Below, one piece after another: positions 51,467 to 57,723 of a DNA stretch of 64,000 nucleotides. Position numbers and translations under genes: made by a program. The first letter of the stretch is position 1; each line of letters begins with the position of its first letter. The stretch is from Oscillospiraceae bacterium (lineage in GTDB: Bacteria > Bacillota > Clostridia > Oscillospirales > Acutalibacteraceae), in NCBI GenBank assembly GCA_015066345.1, contig SVOQ01000009.1, positions 24,748 through 88,747 on the forward strand, given 5' to 3'. The notes beneath the pieces were generated by a model. That model was given only the letters and a program-made list of their open reading frames with translations, ran no database searches and had not been told where the DNA came from.

Positions 51467-52405
51467 ATGATTCCTGCTAACCCCCAAGATTATTTACACG
51501 ACGCCGACCGCAGAGCACTCAGAGACCTTAAAAGAATACCCATCTTTGATAAAATCTGCAGTAAATTCATACAACTTTTTGATGAAAAGGTTTTTGGCAT
51601 AACCGATATGGCAAGTAAAATCCGCCTTTCGGAAGAGCAAGTCCCCCGCATTTATAATATGTTACCCGGTATATGCGAAAAATTGGGTATAGAGAAGATT
51701 CCTCCCCTTTACCTTGAACTTAACCGAGACCCCAATGCATATACATATGGTGATAAAAACCCCGCCATAACCGTTACATCGGGCTTACTTGAATGCCTTA
51801 CCGACGAAGAAATATATGCGGTATTGGCTCACGAATGCGGTCATATAGCCTGTCAACACGTTCTTTACCACACTATGGGTCAGGTAATATTAAACGGAGG
51901 TCTTGAGCTTTTAGGCTCAGGCTCACTTATAACCGCTGCAGTTGCAACTTCATTGAAACTTGCCTTTTATTATTGGATGCGTTGCAGTGAGTTCAGCGCG
52001 GACCGTGCCGCAGTAATATGTTGCGGCAAGTCAGAACCCGTAGTACAAACTATGATGCGTCTTGCAGGCGGTACATCACATATAGGTGACGAAATTGACA
52101 GGGAACTGTTTATTGCTCAAGCAGAAGACTACGAGGATTTACGCAACAGTTCAAAACTCAATAAGCTTATAGAGTTCTGTGTCATTAGTAACCAGACTCA
52201 TCCCCTTCTGTCTGTAAGAGCCTCTGAAGCAAGAAATTGGCTTAAATCGGAGCAGTATCAGAATGTTGTGGATAATATGAACGGAATCGTTAAAGAACCT
52301 CCTCAGGCTCCCGAGACACCTGTTACAAAGATATGTAAGAACTGTGGCGGTGCAGTTCCCCCAACCGCTATTTTTTGCCCCCATTGCGGAACAAAACAGG
52401 AATAA
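51467..52405 (+). CDS. M48-family metallopeptidase with C-terminal zinc ribbon
   Basis: 312 residues. The zinc-protease site is LAHECGHIACQH (His122, Glu123, His126), with the third ligand Glu in SEFSADRAAV. TSGLLECLTDEEIYAVLAHE is typical of the family. A zinc ribbon (CKNCGG...CPHCG) closes the chain. No clear membrane helices frame the active site, apart from a hydrophobic stretch around SLITAAVATSLKLAFYY, so it is closer to the cytosolic M48C/YcaL-like group than to HtpX. The target is unknown. GGTGTG precedes the ATG. Confidence 0.85.
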   Translation: MIPANPQDYLHDADRRALRDLKRIPIFDKICSKFIQLFDEKVFGITDMASKIRLSEEQVPRIYNMLPGICEKLGIEKIPPLYLELNRDPNAYTYGDKNPAITVTSGLLECLTDEEIYAVLAHECGHIACQHVLYHTMGQVILNGGLELLGSGSLITAAVATSLKLAFYYWMRCSEFSADRAAVICCGKSEPVVQTMMRLAGGTSHIGDEIDRELFIAQAEDYEDLRNSSKLNKLIEFCVISNQTHPLLSVRASEARNWLKSEQYQNVVDNMNGIVKEPPQAPETPVTKICKNCGGAVPPTAIFCPHCGTKQE

Positions 52406-52420
52406 AAGTTAAAGTAATAT

Positions 52421-52452
52421 TATCCCCTATTTTTTAATGGGGGATATTTTTG
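52421..52452 (+). terminator. Terminator of the M48 peptidase gene
   Basis: Stem TATCCCC/GGGGATA with a T-run. Confidence 0.8.
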
Positions 52453-52463
52453 TCTGTTTTTTA

Positions 52464-52509
52464 TGGGATTCGACCACTTCGTCGTCATTAAACATAAAAA
52501 AACAGAACT
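52464..52509 (-). repeat. Solo left end of the tRNA-associated element (inverted T-arm remnant)
   Basis: TGGGATTCGACCACTTCGTC and the following ATTAAACATAAAAAAACAGAAC closely resemble the left side of the tRNA-Leu element (GGTTCGACCCCTTCGTC and ATTAATCATAAAAAAAGAAC). No core or tRNA 3' copy is attached. The rest of 52510-52652 is A/T-rich with no gene I can support. Confidence 0.55.
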
Positions 52510-52652
52510 ACACGACACAAAAGTAATTCTCTTTTTAATTAATAATCCGTATGGTAAGCAGTTTTTCTCCTTTCCCTCTTATCTCTTCTCTGGAAAAGTC
52601 GTGTGTTTTAGAAAATAGTGAAAAGGTAAAAGAAAAAAGTGAAAAGAACAAA

Positions 52653-52776
52653 AAGAAAAAGCCGCTCAAAAGCGACTTTTCTTTTTGGTGCCGGTGACCG
52701 GGGTCGATGGGCTCTGCCCATCATTCGCTACGCGAACACCCGATTATGTTCGGCTTCGCCGAGGCGGTTCGACCCC
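52653..52776 (-). repeat. tRNA-Leu-associated element: inverted T-arm, hairpin core, tRNA-Leu 3' end copy, second terminator
   Basis: Reading in the tRNA direction: inverted T-arm GGGGTCGAACC (52766-52776), then a core with hairpins GGCGAAGCC, TTCGCGTAGCGAA and GATGGGC-AGA-GCCCATC. An exact 22-nt copy of the tRNA-Leu 3' end including CCA (52686-52707) follows, then a second terminator-like hairpin (52653-52685). The inverted T-arm can pair with the copied T-arm half. There is no protein gene. The core nearly matches that of the tRNA-Arg element. Confidence 0.8.
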
Positions 52777-52794
52777 TTCGTCATAATTAATCAT

Positions 52795-52825
52795 AAAAAA
52801 AGAACTCACACATATGTGCAAGTTC
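52795..52825 (-). terminator. Terminator directly after tRNA-Leu
   Basis: Stem GAACTTGCACAT/ATGTGTGAGTTC and T-run on the minus strand. Confidence 0.8.
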
Positions 52826-52831
52826 TATCTT

Positions 52832-52918
52832 TGGTGCCGGTGACCGGGGTCGAACCGGTACGGTATCGCTACCACTGGATTTTGAGTCCAGCACGTCTGC
52901 CAATTCCATCACACCGGC
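52832..52918 (-). tRNA. tRNA-Leu (anticodon CAA)
   Basis: 87 nt with encoded CCA. Acceptor GCCGGTG/CACCGGC, a long variable arm typical of Leu, T-arm CCGGTTCGACCCCGG, and anticodon loop CTCAAAA giving CAA, which reads UUG. Promoter TTGATT-17-TATAAT lies at 52934-52962 on the same strand. Confidence 0.96.
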
Positions 52919-52933
52919 AAATATTACTGAACT

Positions 52934-52962
52934 ATTATATTATATACAATTTAAAAAATCAA
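52934..52962 (-). promoter_or_regulatory. tRNA-Leu promoter
   Basis: Minus strand: TTGATT, 17 bp, TATAAT, 15 bp before the mature 5' end. Confidence 0.6.
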
Positions 52963-52984
52963 TATTAATTTTTTATTTATTAAT

Positions 52985-53021
52985 AGAAAATGCCCTGAAT
53001 TTTAAATTCGGGGCATTTTCT
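52985..53021 (-). terminator. Terminator of the small membrane protein gene
   Basis: Stem GAAAATGCCC.GAATTT with AAATTC.GGGCATTTTC on the minus strand. Confidence 0.8.
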
Positions 53022-53055
53022 AAACTTTATGATAACTGAAACGGAGATAAAAATT

Positions 53056-53577
53056 TTAATAATTCATATTCTGGATATTGTATCTTTCTTGGACATCTGC
53101 AAAGTTTACCAAGAACTTTTCCGCTTTTTTTATTCTATTTTTTCTGATAAGATGAATGATTCCTAAAACTGCTATAGGACAAGAAAAGAACGCACATAAT
53201 GTAAGAAACATTACTGCCAAACCCGTTATAATATCAAAAGGGAACGGGATTATAAACCAACCCCAAAACCCAATTTTACCTACGATTTTAAGTGTTTCAA
53301 GAACACTGCCACTCAAAAAGTACGAAACAATACATCCAACAAAACCCACAAAGATTACCCCTAATGTAATTACACCAAAAATATCAGTCCAAGGTCGGGG
53401 TAAATATATTGCTGACTGAATACATGCCGCTACTACACCGAACCCCCATACTAACATTGATACTGCAGCAACCACAAGTCCTTTTTTAGATTTTTCAATT
53501 TTCTTTGACTCTTTTGCGATTGTTTCTTCTGCCATTACTATGTTAGTAATATCATCATAAAAATAATTTCTTTTCAT
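53056..53577 (-). CDS. Four-helix membrane protein of unknown function
   Basis: 173 residues. A charged N-terminus (MAEETIAKESKKIEKSKKG) precedes four predicted membrane helices: VVAAVSMLVWGFGVVAACIQ, FGVITLGVIFVGFVGCIVSYF, GWFIIPFPFDIITGLAVMFL and LTLCAFFSCPIAVLGIIHLI. A basic tail (RKNRIKKAEK) follows. DUF6574-like or zinc-ribbon-less membrane proteins of this shape are common in Clostridia, but I cannot assign a family. AAGGAG precedes the ATG, and promoter TTGACA-17-TATAAT lies at 53625-53653. Confidence 0.75.
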   Translation of the reverse strand: MKRNYFYDDITNIVMAEETIAKESKKIEKSKKGLVVAAVSMLVWGFGVVAACIQSAIYLPRPWTDIFGVITLGVIFVGFVGCIVSYFLSGSVLETLKIVGKIGFWGWFIIPFPFDIITGLAVMFLTLCAFFSCPIAVLGIIHLIRKNRIKKAEKFLVNFADVQERYNIQNMNY

Positions 53578-53624
53578 TTTCTTTTTTCTCCTTGTTTTTG
53601 CAACAATTTGTTTATGTCAACTTG

Positions 53625-53653
53625 ATTATACACTTCGTTGTTAAATCTGTCAA
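53625..53653 (-). promoter_or_regulatory. Promoter of the four-helix membrane protein gene
   Basis: Minus strand: TTGACA, 17 bp, TATAAT. Upstream of it a hairpin CCGAAAATCC/GGATTTTCGG (about 53708-53738) with a CTGATTTTAC loop probably ends the tRNA-Glu element transcript. Confidence 0.75.
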
Positions 53654-53770
53654 TATGTAAATCAAAATATTTTTTTGTAAGGTTATAATCCGACACATCA
53701 GAAAAACCGAAAATCCCTGATTTTACAAGGATTTTCGGCACAAAAAAATTATAAAAAAGATAATAAAAAT

Positions 53771-53930
53771 AAAAGCACCTGCATCTTTGCAAGTGCTTTG
53801 TGGTGACCCGGACGAGAATCGTCAAGGCGTTGCCTTGACGATTTGCTTCGCAAATATCCTATTTTATGTCCCTTTCGGCTCCGCCGTTCGGCGAACCGCC
53901 GAAAGATGGACGATTGTGAGTTCGATTCTC
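53771..53930 (-). repeat. tRNA-Glu-associated element: inverted T-arm, divergent hairpin core, tRNA-Glu 3' copy, second terminator
   Basis: Same architecture as the Leu and Arg elements. The inverted T-arm GAGAATCGAACTC occupies 53918-53930. A different core follows, with hairpins CTTTCGGC/GCCGAAAG, ATTTGC-GAA-GCAAAT and CGTCAAGGC/GCCTTGACG. Then an exact 21-nt copy of the tRNA-Glu 3' end with CCA (53801-53821) and a terminator AAAGCACTTGCA/TGCAGGTGCTTT (53771-53799). Core sequence is not shared with Leu/Arg, but the order of parts is. Confidence 0.8.
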
Positions 53931-53960
53931 TGTTTTTTCTATCATCGAATATAAAAAAGA

Positions 53961-53986
53961 AAAAACCTTGAACACTAAGCTCAAGG
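53961..53986 (-). terminator. Terminator directly after tRNA-Glu
   Basis: Stem CCTTGA/TCAAGG with TTTTTTC on the minus strand. Confidence 0.75.
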
Positions 53987-53990
53987 TTTG

Positions 53991-54065
53991 TGGTGACCCG
54001 GACGAGAATCGAACTCGTGTTACCGCCGTGAAAGGGCGGTGTCTTAACCGCTTGACCACCGGGCC
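53991..54065 (-). tRNA. tRNA-Glu (anticodon TTC)
   Basis: 75 nt with encoded CCA. Acceptor GGCCCGG/CCGGGTC, anticodon arm CCGCC-CTTTCAC-GGCGG, T-arm CGAGTTCGATTCTCG. It is downstream of tRNA-Met in the same transcription unit. Confidence 0.96.
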
Positions 54066-54126
54066 GTATATGAGGGGCTCAAGAGCCCTTTTATGTAACA
54101 CCTTTCGTAGGTAGGTGTGTTGAAAT

Positions 54127-54203
54127 TGGTAGCGGCAGTGGGATTCGAACCTACGACCAATCGGGTATGAACCGAGTACTCTAGCCAGCTGAGCTATACC
54201 GCC
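54127..54203 (-). tRNA. tRNA-Met (anticodon CAT), elongator type
   Basis: 77 nt with CCA. Acceptor GGCGGTA/TGCCGCT (wobble closing pair), anticodon loop TTCATAC, T-arm GTAGGTTCGAATCCCAC. The body resembles elongator Met rather than initiator or Ile2, judged by eye. First gene of Met-Glu. Confidence 0.9.
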
Positions 54204-54265
54204 ATATATATGAACAACATACATACCTACGCAGGCGATTTACGCTCTCTTCCGAAAGCCTGTTA

Positions 54266-54294
54266 ATTATAATATGTAAAAATGGTTTTGTCAA
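54266..54294 (-). promoter_or_regulatory. Promoter of tRNA-Met/tRNA-Glu
   Basis: Minus strand: TTGACA, 17 bp, TATAAT, a consensus promoter. Confidence 0.85.
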
Positions 54295-54369
54295 TAGTTT
54301 TTTATAAAAAACTTTTATAATATTTTTCTATTGATTAAAAAATTATTTTTTTATTAATAAAATTACCCC

Positions 54370-54398
54370 TTGACAACCGATGGTTTTGTATGTATAAT
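54370..54398 (+). promoter_or_regulatory. Promoter of tRNA-Gly/tRNA-Arg
   Basis: TTGACA, 17 bp, TATAAT. Divergent from the tRNA-Met promoter. Confidence 0.85.
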
Positions 54399-54411
54399 AT
54401 CTCTTGCATTT

Positions 54412-54487
54412 GCGGATGTAGCTCATCTGGTAGAGCGCCACCTTGCCAAGGTGGAGGTAGCGAGTTCGAGCCTCGTCATCCGCTCCA
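54412..54487 (+). tRNA. tRNA-Gly (anticodon GCC)
   Basis: 76 nt with CCA. Acceptor GCGGATG/CATCCGC, anticodon arm CCACC-TTGCCAA-GGTGG, T-arm GCGAGTTCGAGCCTCGT. Confidence 0.96.
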
Positions 54488-54492
54488 TATAC

Positions 54493-54569
54493 GCGCCGGT
54501 AGCTCAGTTGGATAGAGTGTCTGGCTACGAACCAGAAGGTCAGGGGTTCGAGTCCCTTCCGGCGCGCCA
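54493..54569 (+). tRNA. tRNA-Arg (anticodon ACG)
   Basis: 77 nt with CCA. Acceptor GCGCCGG/CCGGCGC, anticodon arm TCTGG-CTACGAA-CCAGA, T-arm AGGGGTTCGAGTCCCTT. The ACG anticodon is normally edited to ICG. It is 5 bp after tRNA-Gly. Confidence 0.96.
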
Positions 54570-54570
54570 A

Positions 54571-54607
54571 AAATAAAGTAATCACTTCGGTGGTTGCTTT
54601 ATTTTTT
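54571..54607 (+). terminator. Terminator directly after tRNA-Arg
   Basis: Stem AATAAAG.AA.CAC with GTG.TT.CTTTATT, then TTTTTT. Confidence 0.85.
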
Positions 54608-54625
54608 TGTATCCAAAAGTATTTC

Positions 54626-54756
54626 GGACTCGGACCCCCACTCGCCGAAGGCGAACATAATCGGGTGTTCGCGTAGCGAACGATGGGCAGAGCCCATCGA
54701 GTCCCTTCCGGCGCGCCAAAAATAAAGTAATCACATTTGTGATTGCTCTGTTTTTT
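54626..54756 (+). repeat. tRNA-Arg-associated element: inverted T-arm, hairpin core, tRNA-Arg 3' copy, second terminator
   Basis: Inverted T-arm GGACTCGGACCCCC (54626-54639). The core has hairpins CGCC-GAA-GGCG, GTTCGC-GTA-GCGAAC and GATGGGC-AGA-GCCCATC. An exact copy of the tRNA-Arg 3' end with CCA follows (54697-54718), then a second terminator (54719-54756) whose first 16 nt also repeat the first terminator. The core shares about 50 nt, nearly identical, with the tRNA-Leu element. Confidence 0.85.
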
Positions 54757-54772
54757 GTTGTTTCGAAATTTT

Positions 54773-54807
54773 GGGACTCGAACTCCCACTCGCCGAAGGC
54801 GAACATA
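54773..54807 (+). repeat. Second, solo left end after the tRNA-Arg element
   Basis: A complete inverted T-arm (GGGACTCGAACTCCC) that matches a different tRNA, followed by ACTCGCCGAAGGCGAACATA, identical to the first 20 nt of the preceding core. It then stops, and the lipoprotein promoter TTGACA-17-TAAATT (54814-54842) begins 6 bp later. Confidence 0.7.
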
Positions 54808-54813
54808 CTGATA

Positions 54814-54842
54814 TTGACAATTACACATATTTATGCTAAATT
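54814..54842 (+). promoter_or_regulatory. Promoter of the small lipoprotein gene
   Basis: TTGACA, 17 bp, TAAATT, with AAAGGAGG just before the ATG. Confidence 0.7.
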
Positions 54843-54864
54843 AACCCCAAAGGAGGAATATTAA

Positions 54865-55368
54865 ATGAAGAAATTTGCTTTATTAATTTCGTTGATTATT
54901 ATGCTTTTATCATTTACTTCCTGTGTAAAACCACCCGATATGGACGGTATTTTAGATTCAGTTTTGGGTACACAAACCTTACAAGAGCAGGTAGCAGAAT
55001 CTATCGGACAATACGAAAATAAAGAAATCTGGACTCACGGTGGATTTCAGGACTATACTGACTACGGCATATATTCCTATACTTCCGCAAACCTTAACAA
55101 TAATCAATACTTGAAACCTGTTACATATAGCGATTCAGAAAAATTAAATGGGTTTATAGATAATTTCGAAAATTGGGTTAAAACTTTCAAAGAAAATGAC
55201 CCCGAGGATGAGCTTGTTTTAAATTATAACTTTGACCGCTCCATTATAGATACTTCGGATTATTTCTATATTTTTGAAAAAGATTACGACATTGAATTTG
55301 CATACTATGATGTATACTTTTTTGATGCTCAGACCAACGTGCTGTACTATTTCCACAATAACATTTGA
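54865..55368 (+). CDS. Small lipoprotein of unknown function
   Basis: 167 residues with a clear lipobox (LLSFTSC) after a short hydrophobic signal. The mature part is rich in Tyr, Asp and Asn (YTDYGIYSYTSANLNNNQYL, EKDYDIEFAYYDVYFFDAQ) and looks like a small alpha/beta domain. No family recognised. It is monocistronic, with its promoter abutting a tRNA-element remnant, which may hint at recent rearrangement here. Confidence 0.8.
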   Translation: MKKFALLISLIIMLLSFTSCVKPPDMDGILDSVLGTQTLQEQVAESIGQYENKEIWTHGGFQDYTDYGIYSYTSANLNNNQYLKPVTYSDSEKLNGFIDNFENWVKTFKENDPEDELVLNYNFDRSIIDTSDYFYIFEKDYDIEFAYYDVYFFDAQTNVLYYFHNNI

Positions 55369-55381
55369 TTGATTTATACTA

Positions 55382-55420
55382 AAAAGAACACTTGCAATAA
55401 ATAAGCAAGTGTCCTTTTTT
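55382..55420. terminator. Bidirectional terminator between the lipoprotein and Nudix genes
   Basis: Stem AAGAACACTTGC/GCAAGTGTCCTT with T-runs on both sides. Confidence 0.85.
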
Positions 55421-55896
55421 CATTTCCCCAGAAACTTATTCAAAACAGTATACTCTCTAAGATACAGACTCTCGTGGTCGGGGGTCTTTTCTTTGTAGTG
55501 GGAGAATATCTCGATAGCTTTTTCAATATCGACCCATTCGGGGGTTACGCCGTGGTCAATTTCCGTCGGGGTAAGAGCCATTTCCCCCACCCCTACAACA
55601 CCACAAAGGAAGTAATTGGATATAAACAATTCATCAAATACATATTCATTTATAGTGAAAAGATGCTCACCTACGCTGACATCAAGCCCTGCCTCTTCCA
55701 TAAGCTCACGACGGCAACATTGCTCAAAGCTCTCGCCCTGCTCCACTCCGCCACCGGGTGACATATACACATCTTTATTCAATTCGTGTACGAGCAAAAT
55801 CTTATTATCCTTAATAACAATACCGCGACAGGACGTGCGACTTTTTCTTATAGGCTCTTTAAATGTTTTACTGTATTGATTAATCATTTCTGCCAT
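55420..55896 (-). CDS. Nudix hydrolase
   Basis: 158 residues. The Nudix box GGGVEQGESFEQCCRRELMEEAGL is complete, including REx2EE. SCRGIVIKDNKILLVHELNKDVYMSPGG is the usual N-terminal strand region. It hydrolyses a nucleoside diphosphate linked to another moiety; the substrate is unknown. It lies 24 bp downstream of the ABC exporter genes on the same strand and may be the third gene of that operon. Confidence 0.9.
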   Translation of the reverse strand: MAEMINQYSKTFKEPIRKSRTSCRGIVIKDNKILLVHELNKDVYMSPGGGVEQGESFEQCCRRELMEEAGLDVSVGEHLFTINEYVFDELFISNYFLCGVVGVGEMALTPTEIDHGVTPEWVDIEKAIEIFSHYKEKTPDHESLYLREYTVLNKFLGK

Positions 55897-55920
55897 AATT
55901 TTACTTCCTTTGATTATTTG

Positions 55921-57723
55921 TTATTCCGTACCGTTTATGTATTTCTCCGCCTGCAGATTGAACATCTCGGCATATTTTCCGCCAAGATTCATCAATTCAT
56001 CGTGATTTCCGCTTTCGATAATCTTGCCTTTTTCCATCATAAAGATTCTGTCAGCATTTCTCGTTGTAGAAAGTCGGTGGGAAATAAATATTACCGTTTT
56101 ATTCTCTGCCCCCGTCATCATAGCGTGGTTAAGTTCATACTCCGAAACGGGGTCAAGGTTTGCCGACGGCTCGTCGAGTATAACGTACGGACAATCCTTA
56201 TAAAAAGCCCTTGCGATGGCTATTTTTTGTTGTTCGCCACCCGAAAGCATTAAGCCGTTTTCATCAAACTCACGTAGAAGGATGGTTTTTAATCCGTCGG
56301 GGAGTTCTTTATTGAAACCTGCTAATTCAAGAGCTTTCCAAACTCGCTCCTCGTCATATTGGGTATCAAGAGCAACATTTTCACCTACACTCGCGGAGAA
56401 TATCTGGAAATCCTGAAAAACTGCCGCAAAACGGTTTCTGTGTGAGTCTACGGTTTCCTCGCGGATATCACGTCCACCGATTTCTATTGAACCGTCTTTA
56501 ACATCGTAAAGTCGTAACAGAAGATTGGTTAAGGTAGTTTTTCCTGCACCATTATACCCCACAAGAGCTACTTTTTCAAAGGGTTTTATTTCAATAGATA
56601 TTCCGTCAAGAATATTTTTTTCATTACCCTCGTAACGGAAAGTAATATTTTTAACATTAATAGTCTCAGGTTCTTTGGACACGGTAATATGTGTTCCGTC
56701 GTTAATCAACTCTTTTTCGCTTAAAAAACTTCTGCATTTCTCAATCATTTTTGAACGCTCTGTAAAACCACGTACACTGTATATTGTAAGGTACAATATA
56801 CTGCCGCTTATTAAAAGAGAGCCATTGAATGTGGCAACGTAATCACCCGCACTCATACTACCGTCAACAATAGTTTTATAACCGATATATATGCCCAATA
56901 CCAGTATAAATCCTATTGCACGAATACCCGTATCCTGTAAGAAAAAGAGTATATCAAGTTTCTTTACGTATTTTTTCTGAGTATTTACAACCTCGTCCGC
57001 ACTTTCGTTAAAACGTTTGCGGAGCAAATTGAATATACCGCTTGTTCTTATCTCACCTGCATAATCGGGTAAATAAAAAACTCTTGCGAAATAATCGCCT
57101 TTACGGTGTTTTTCGGTAACTTCCTCACGGCGTTTACTCTGAAGATTTCCTGTATATTTACCCAAGGGTATAAACACAACGATAAAGAAAAGTATAATCG
57201 CCAACGCAACGGGGTCAATACTCAACACTACACCCGCTATGGTTATAAATGATACTATTTCGCCTATATAGCCTTTAACCATAGCCACCAGATACTTCAT
57301 ACTGTCGGATGAGTTTTCAATGGCTAATATAAAATCGCTGTAATATGCGGGGTCATCATATTTTCGCATATCCAAAGTTGCAGCTTTTTTATAAAACATA
57401 GACTGTATACCGTAGTCGAGTTTTTCTCTTTCTCGGTGAACAAAAAGTTCAAAAAATACCGATGTGGATACTTCACCAAGAACAAGTATACCCACCATTA
57501 AGGCTATACCAAGAACTATCTTGCCACTATCACCGCCGTTTTGTACTTCGTCTATTACAAATTTAAGACCAATAACCGATACTAATCTGCCCGGCAAGGT
57601 GCTTAAAATATGTTGTAAAATTTCACCGATTACAAGAAGTGGCGATATTTTAAAAATCACCTTTAACATATAAAATATGTTTGATATAACGCCATGGGCA
57701 TTTTTGATTTTTGTCTTTTTCAT
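55921..57723 (-). CDS. ABC exporter half-transporter (second subunit)
   Basis: 600 residues with an N-terminal membrane domain of about six helices and a C-terminal ATPase (GYNGAGKTTL, LSGGEQQKIAIARA, YVILDEPSANLDP, FISHRLSTTRNADR). It starts with ATGA overlapping the stop of the other half, so the two are translated together and likely form a heterodimer. It is an MsbA/LmrA-like multidrug, peptide or lipid exporter. The signature Gln-Gln-Lys (GGEQQK) is shared with its partner. Confidence 0.93.
   Translation of the reverse strand: MKKTKIKNAHGVISNIFYMLKVIFKISPLLVIGEILQHILSTLPGRLVSVIGLKFVIDEVQNGGDSGKIVLGIALMVGILVLGEVSTSVFFELFVHREREKLDYGIQSMFYKKAATLDMRKYDDPAYYSDFILAIENSSDSMKYLVAMVKGYIGEIVSFITIAGVVLSIDPVALAIILFFIVVFIPLGKYTGNLQSKRREEVTEKHRKGDYFARVFYLPDYAGEIRTSGIFNLLRKRFNESADEVVNTQKKYVKKLDILFFLQDTGIRAIGFILVLGIYIGYKTIVDGSMSAGDYVATFNGSLLISGSILYLTIYSVRGFTERSKMIEKCRSFLSEKELINDGTHITVSKEPETINVKNITFRYEGNEKNILDGISIEIKPFEKVALVGYNGAGKTTLTNLLLRLYDVKDGSIEIGGRDIREETVDSHRNRFAAVFQDFQIFSASVGENVALDTQYDEERVWKALELAGFNKELPDGLKTILLREFDENGLMLSGGEQQKIAIARAFYKDCPYVILDEPSANLDPVSEYELNHAMMTGAENKTVIFISHRLSTTRNADRIFMMEKGKIIESGNHDELMNLGGKYAEMFNLQAEKYINGTE

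Noticed and set aside
52639-52968. 109-residue plus ORF over tRNA-Leu
   Set aside because: It is the antisense of tRNA-Leu and the associated unit.
53574-53825. 83-residue minus ORF ahead of the four-helix protein
   Set aside because: It contains the promoter and ribosome-binding site of the next gene and part of the tRNA-Glu copy; no domain.
53859-54224. 121-residue minus ORF over tRNA-Met and tRNA-Glu
   Set aside because: It reads through the tRNA genes themselves.
52653-54756. CRISPR array or integrated phage remnant at the tRNA cluster
   Set aside because: There are no regular spacers, cas genes, integrase or phage genes; the repeats track individual tRNA genes instead.
54343-54828. 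161-residue minus ORF over the tRNA-Gly/Arg region
   Set aside because: It is the antisense of two tRNAs and their repeat unit; ORFs such as 'KGLEPLTFWFVARHS' are a well-known artefact of tRNA genes.
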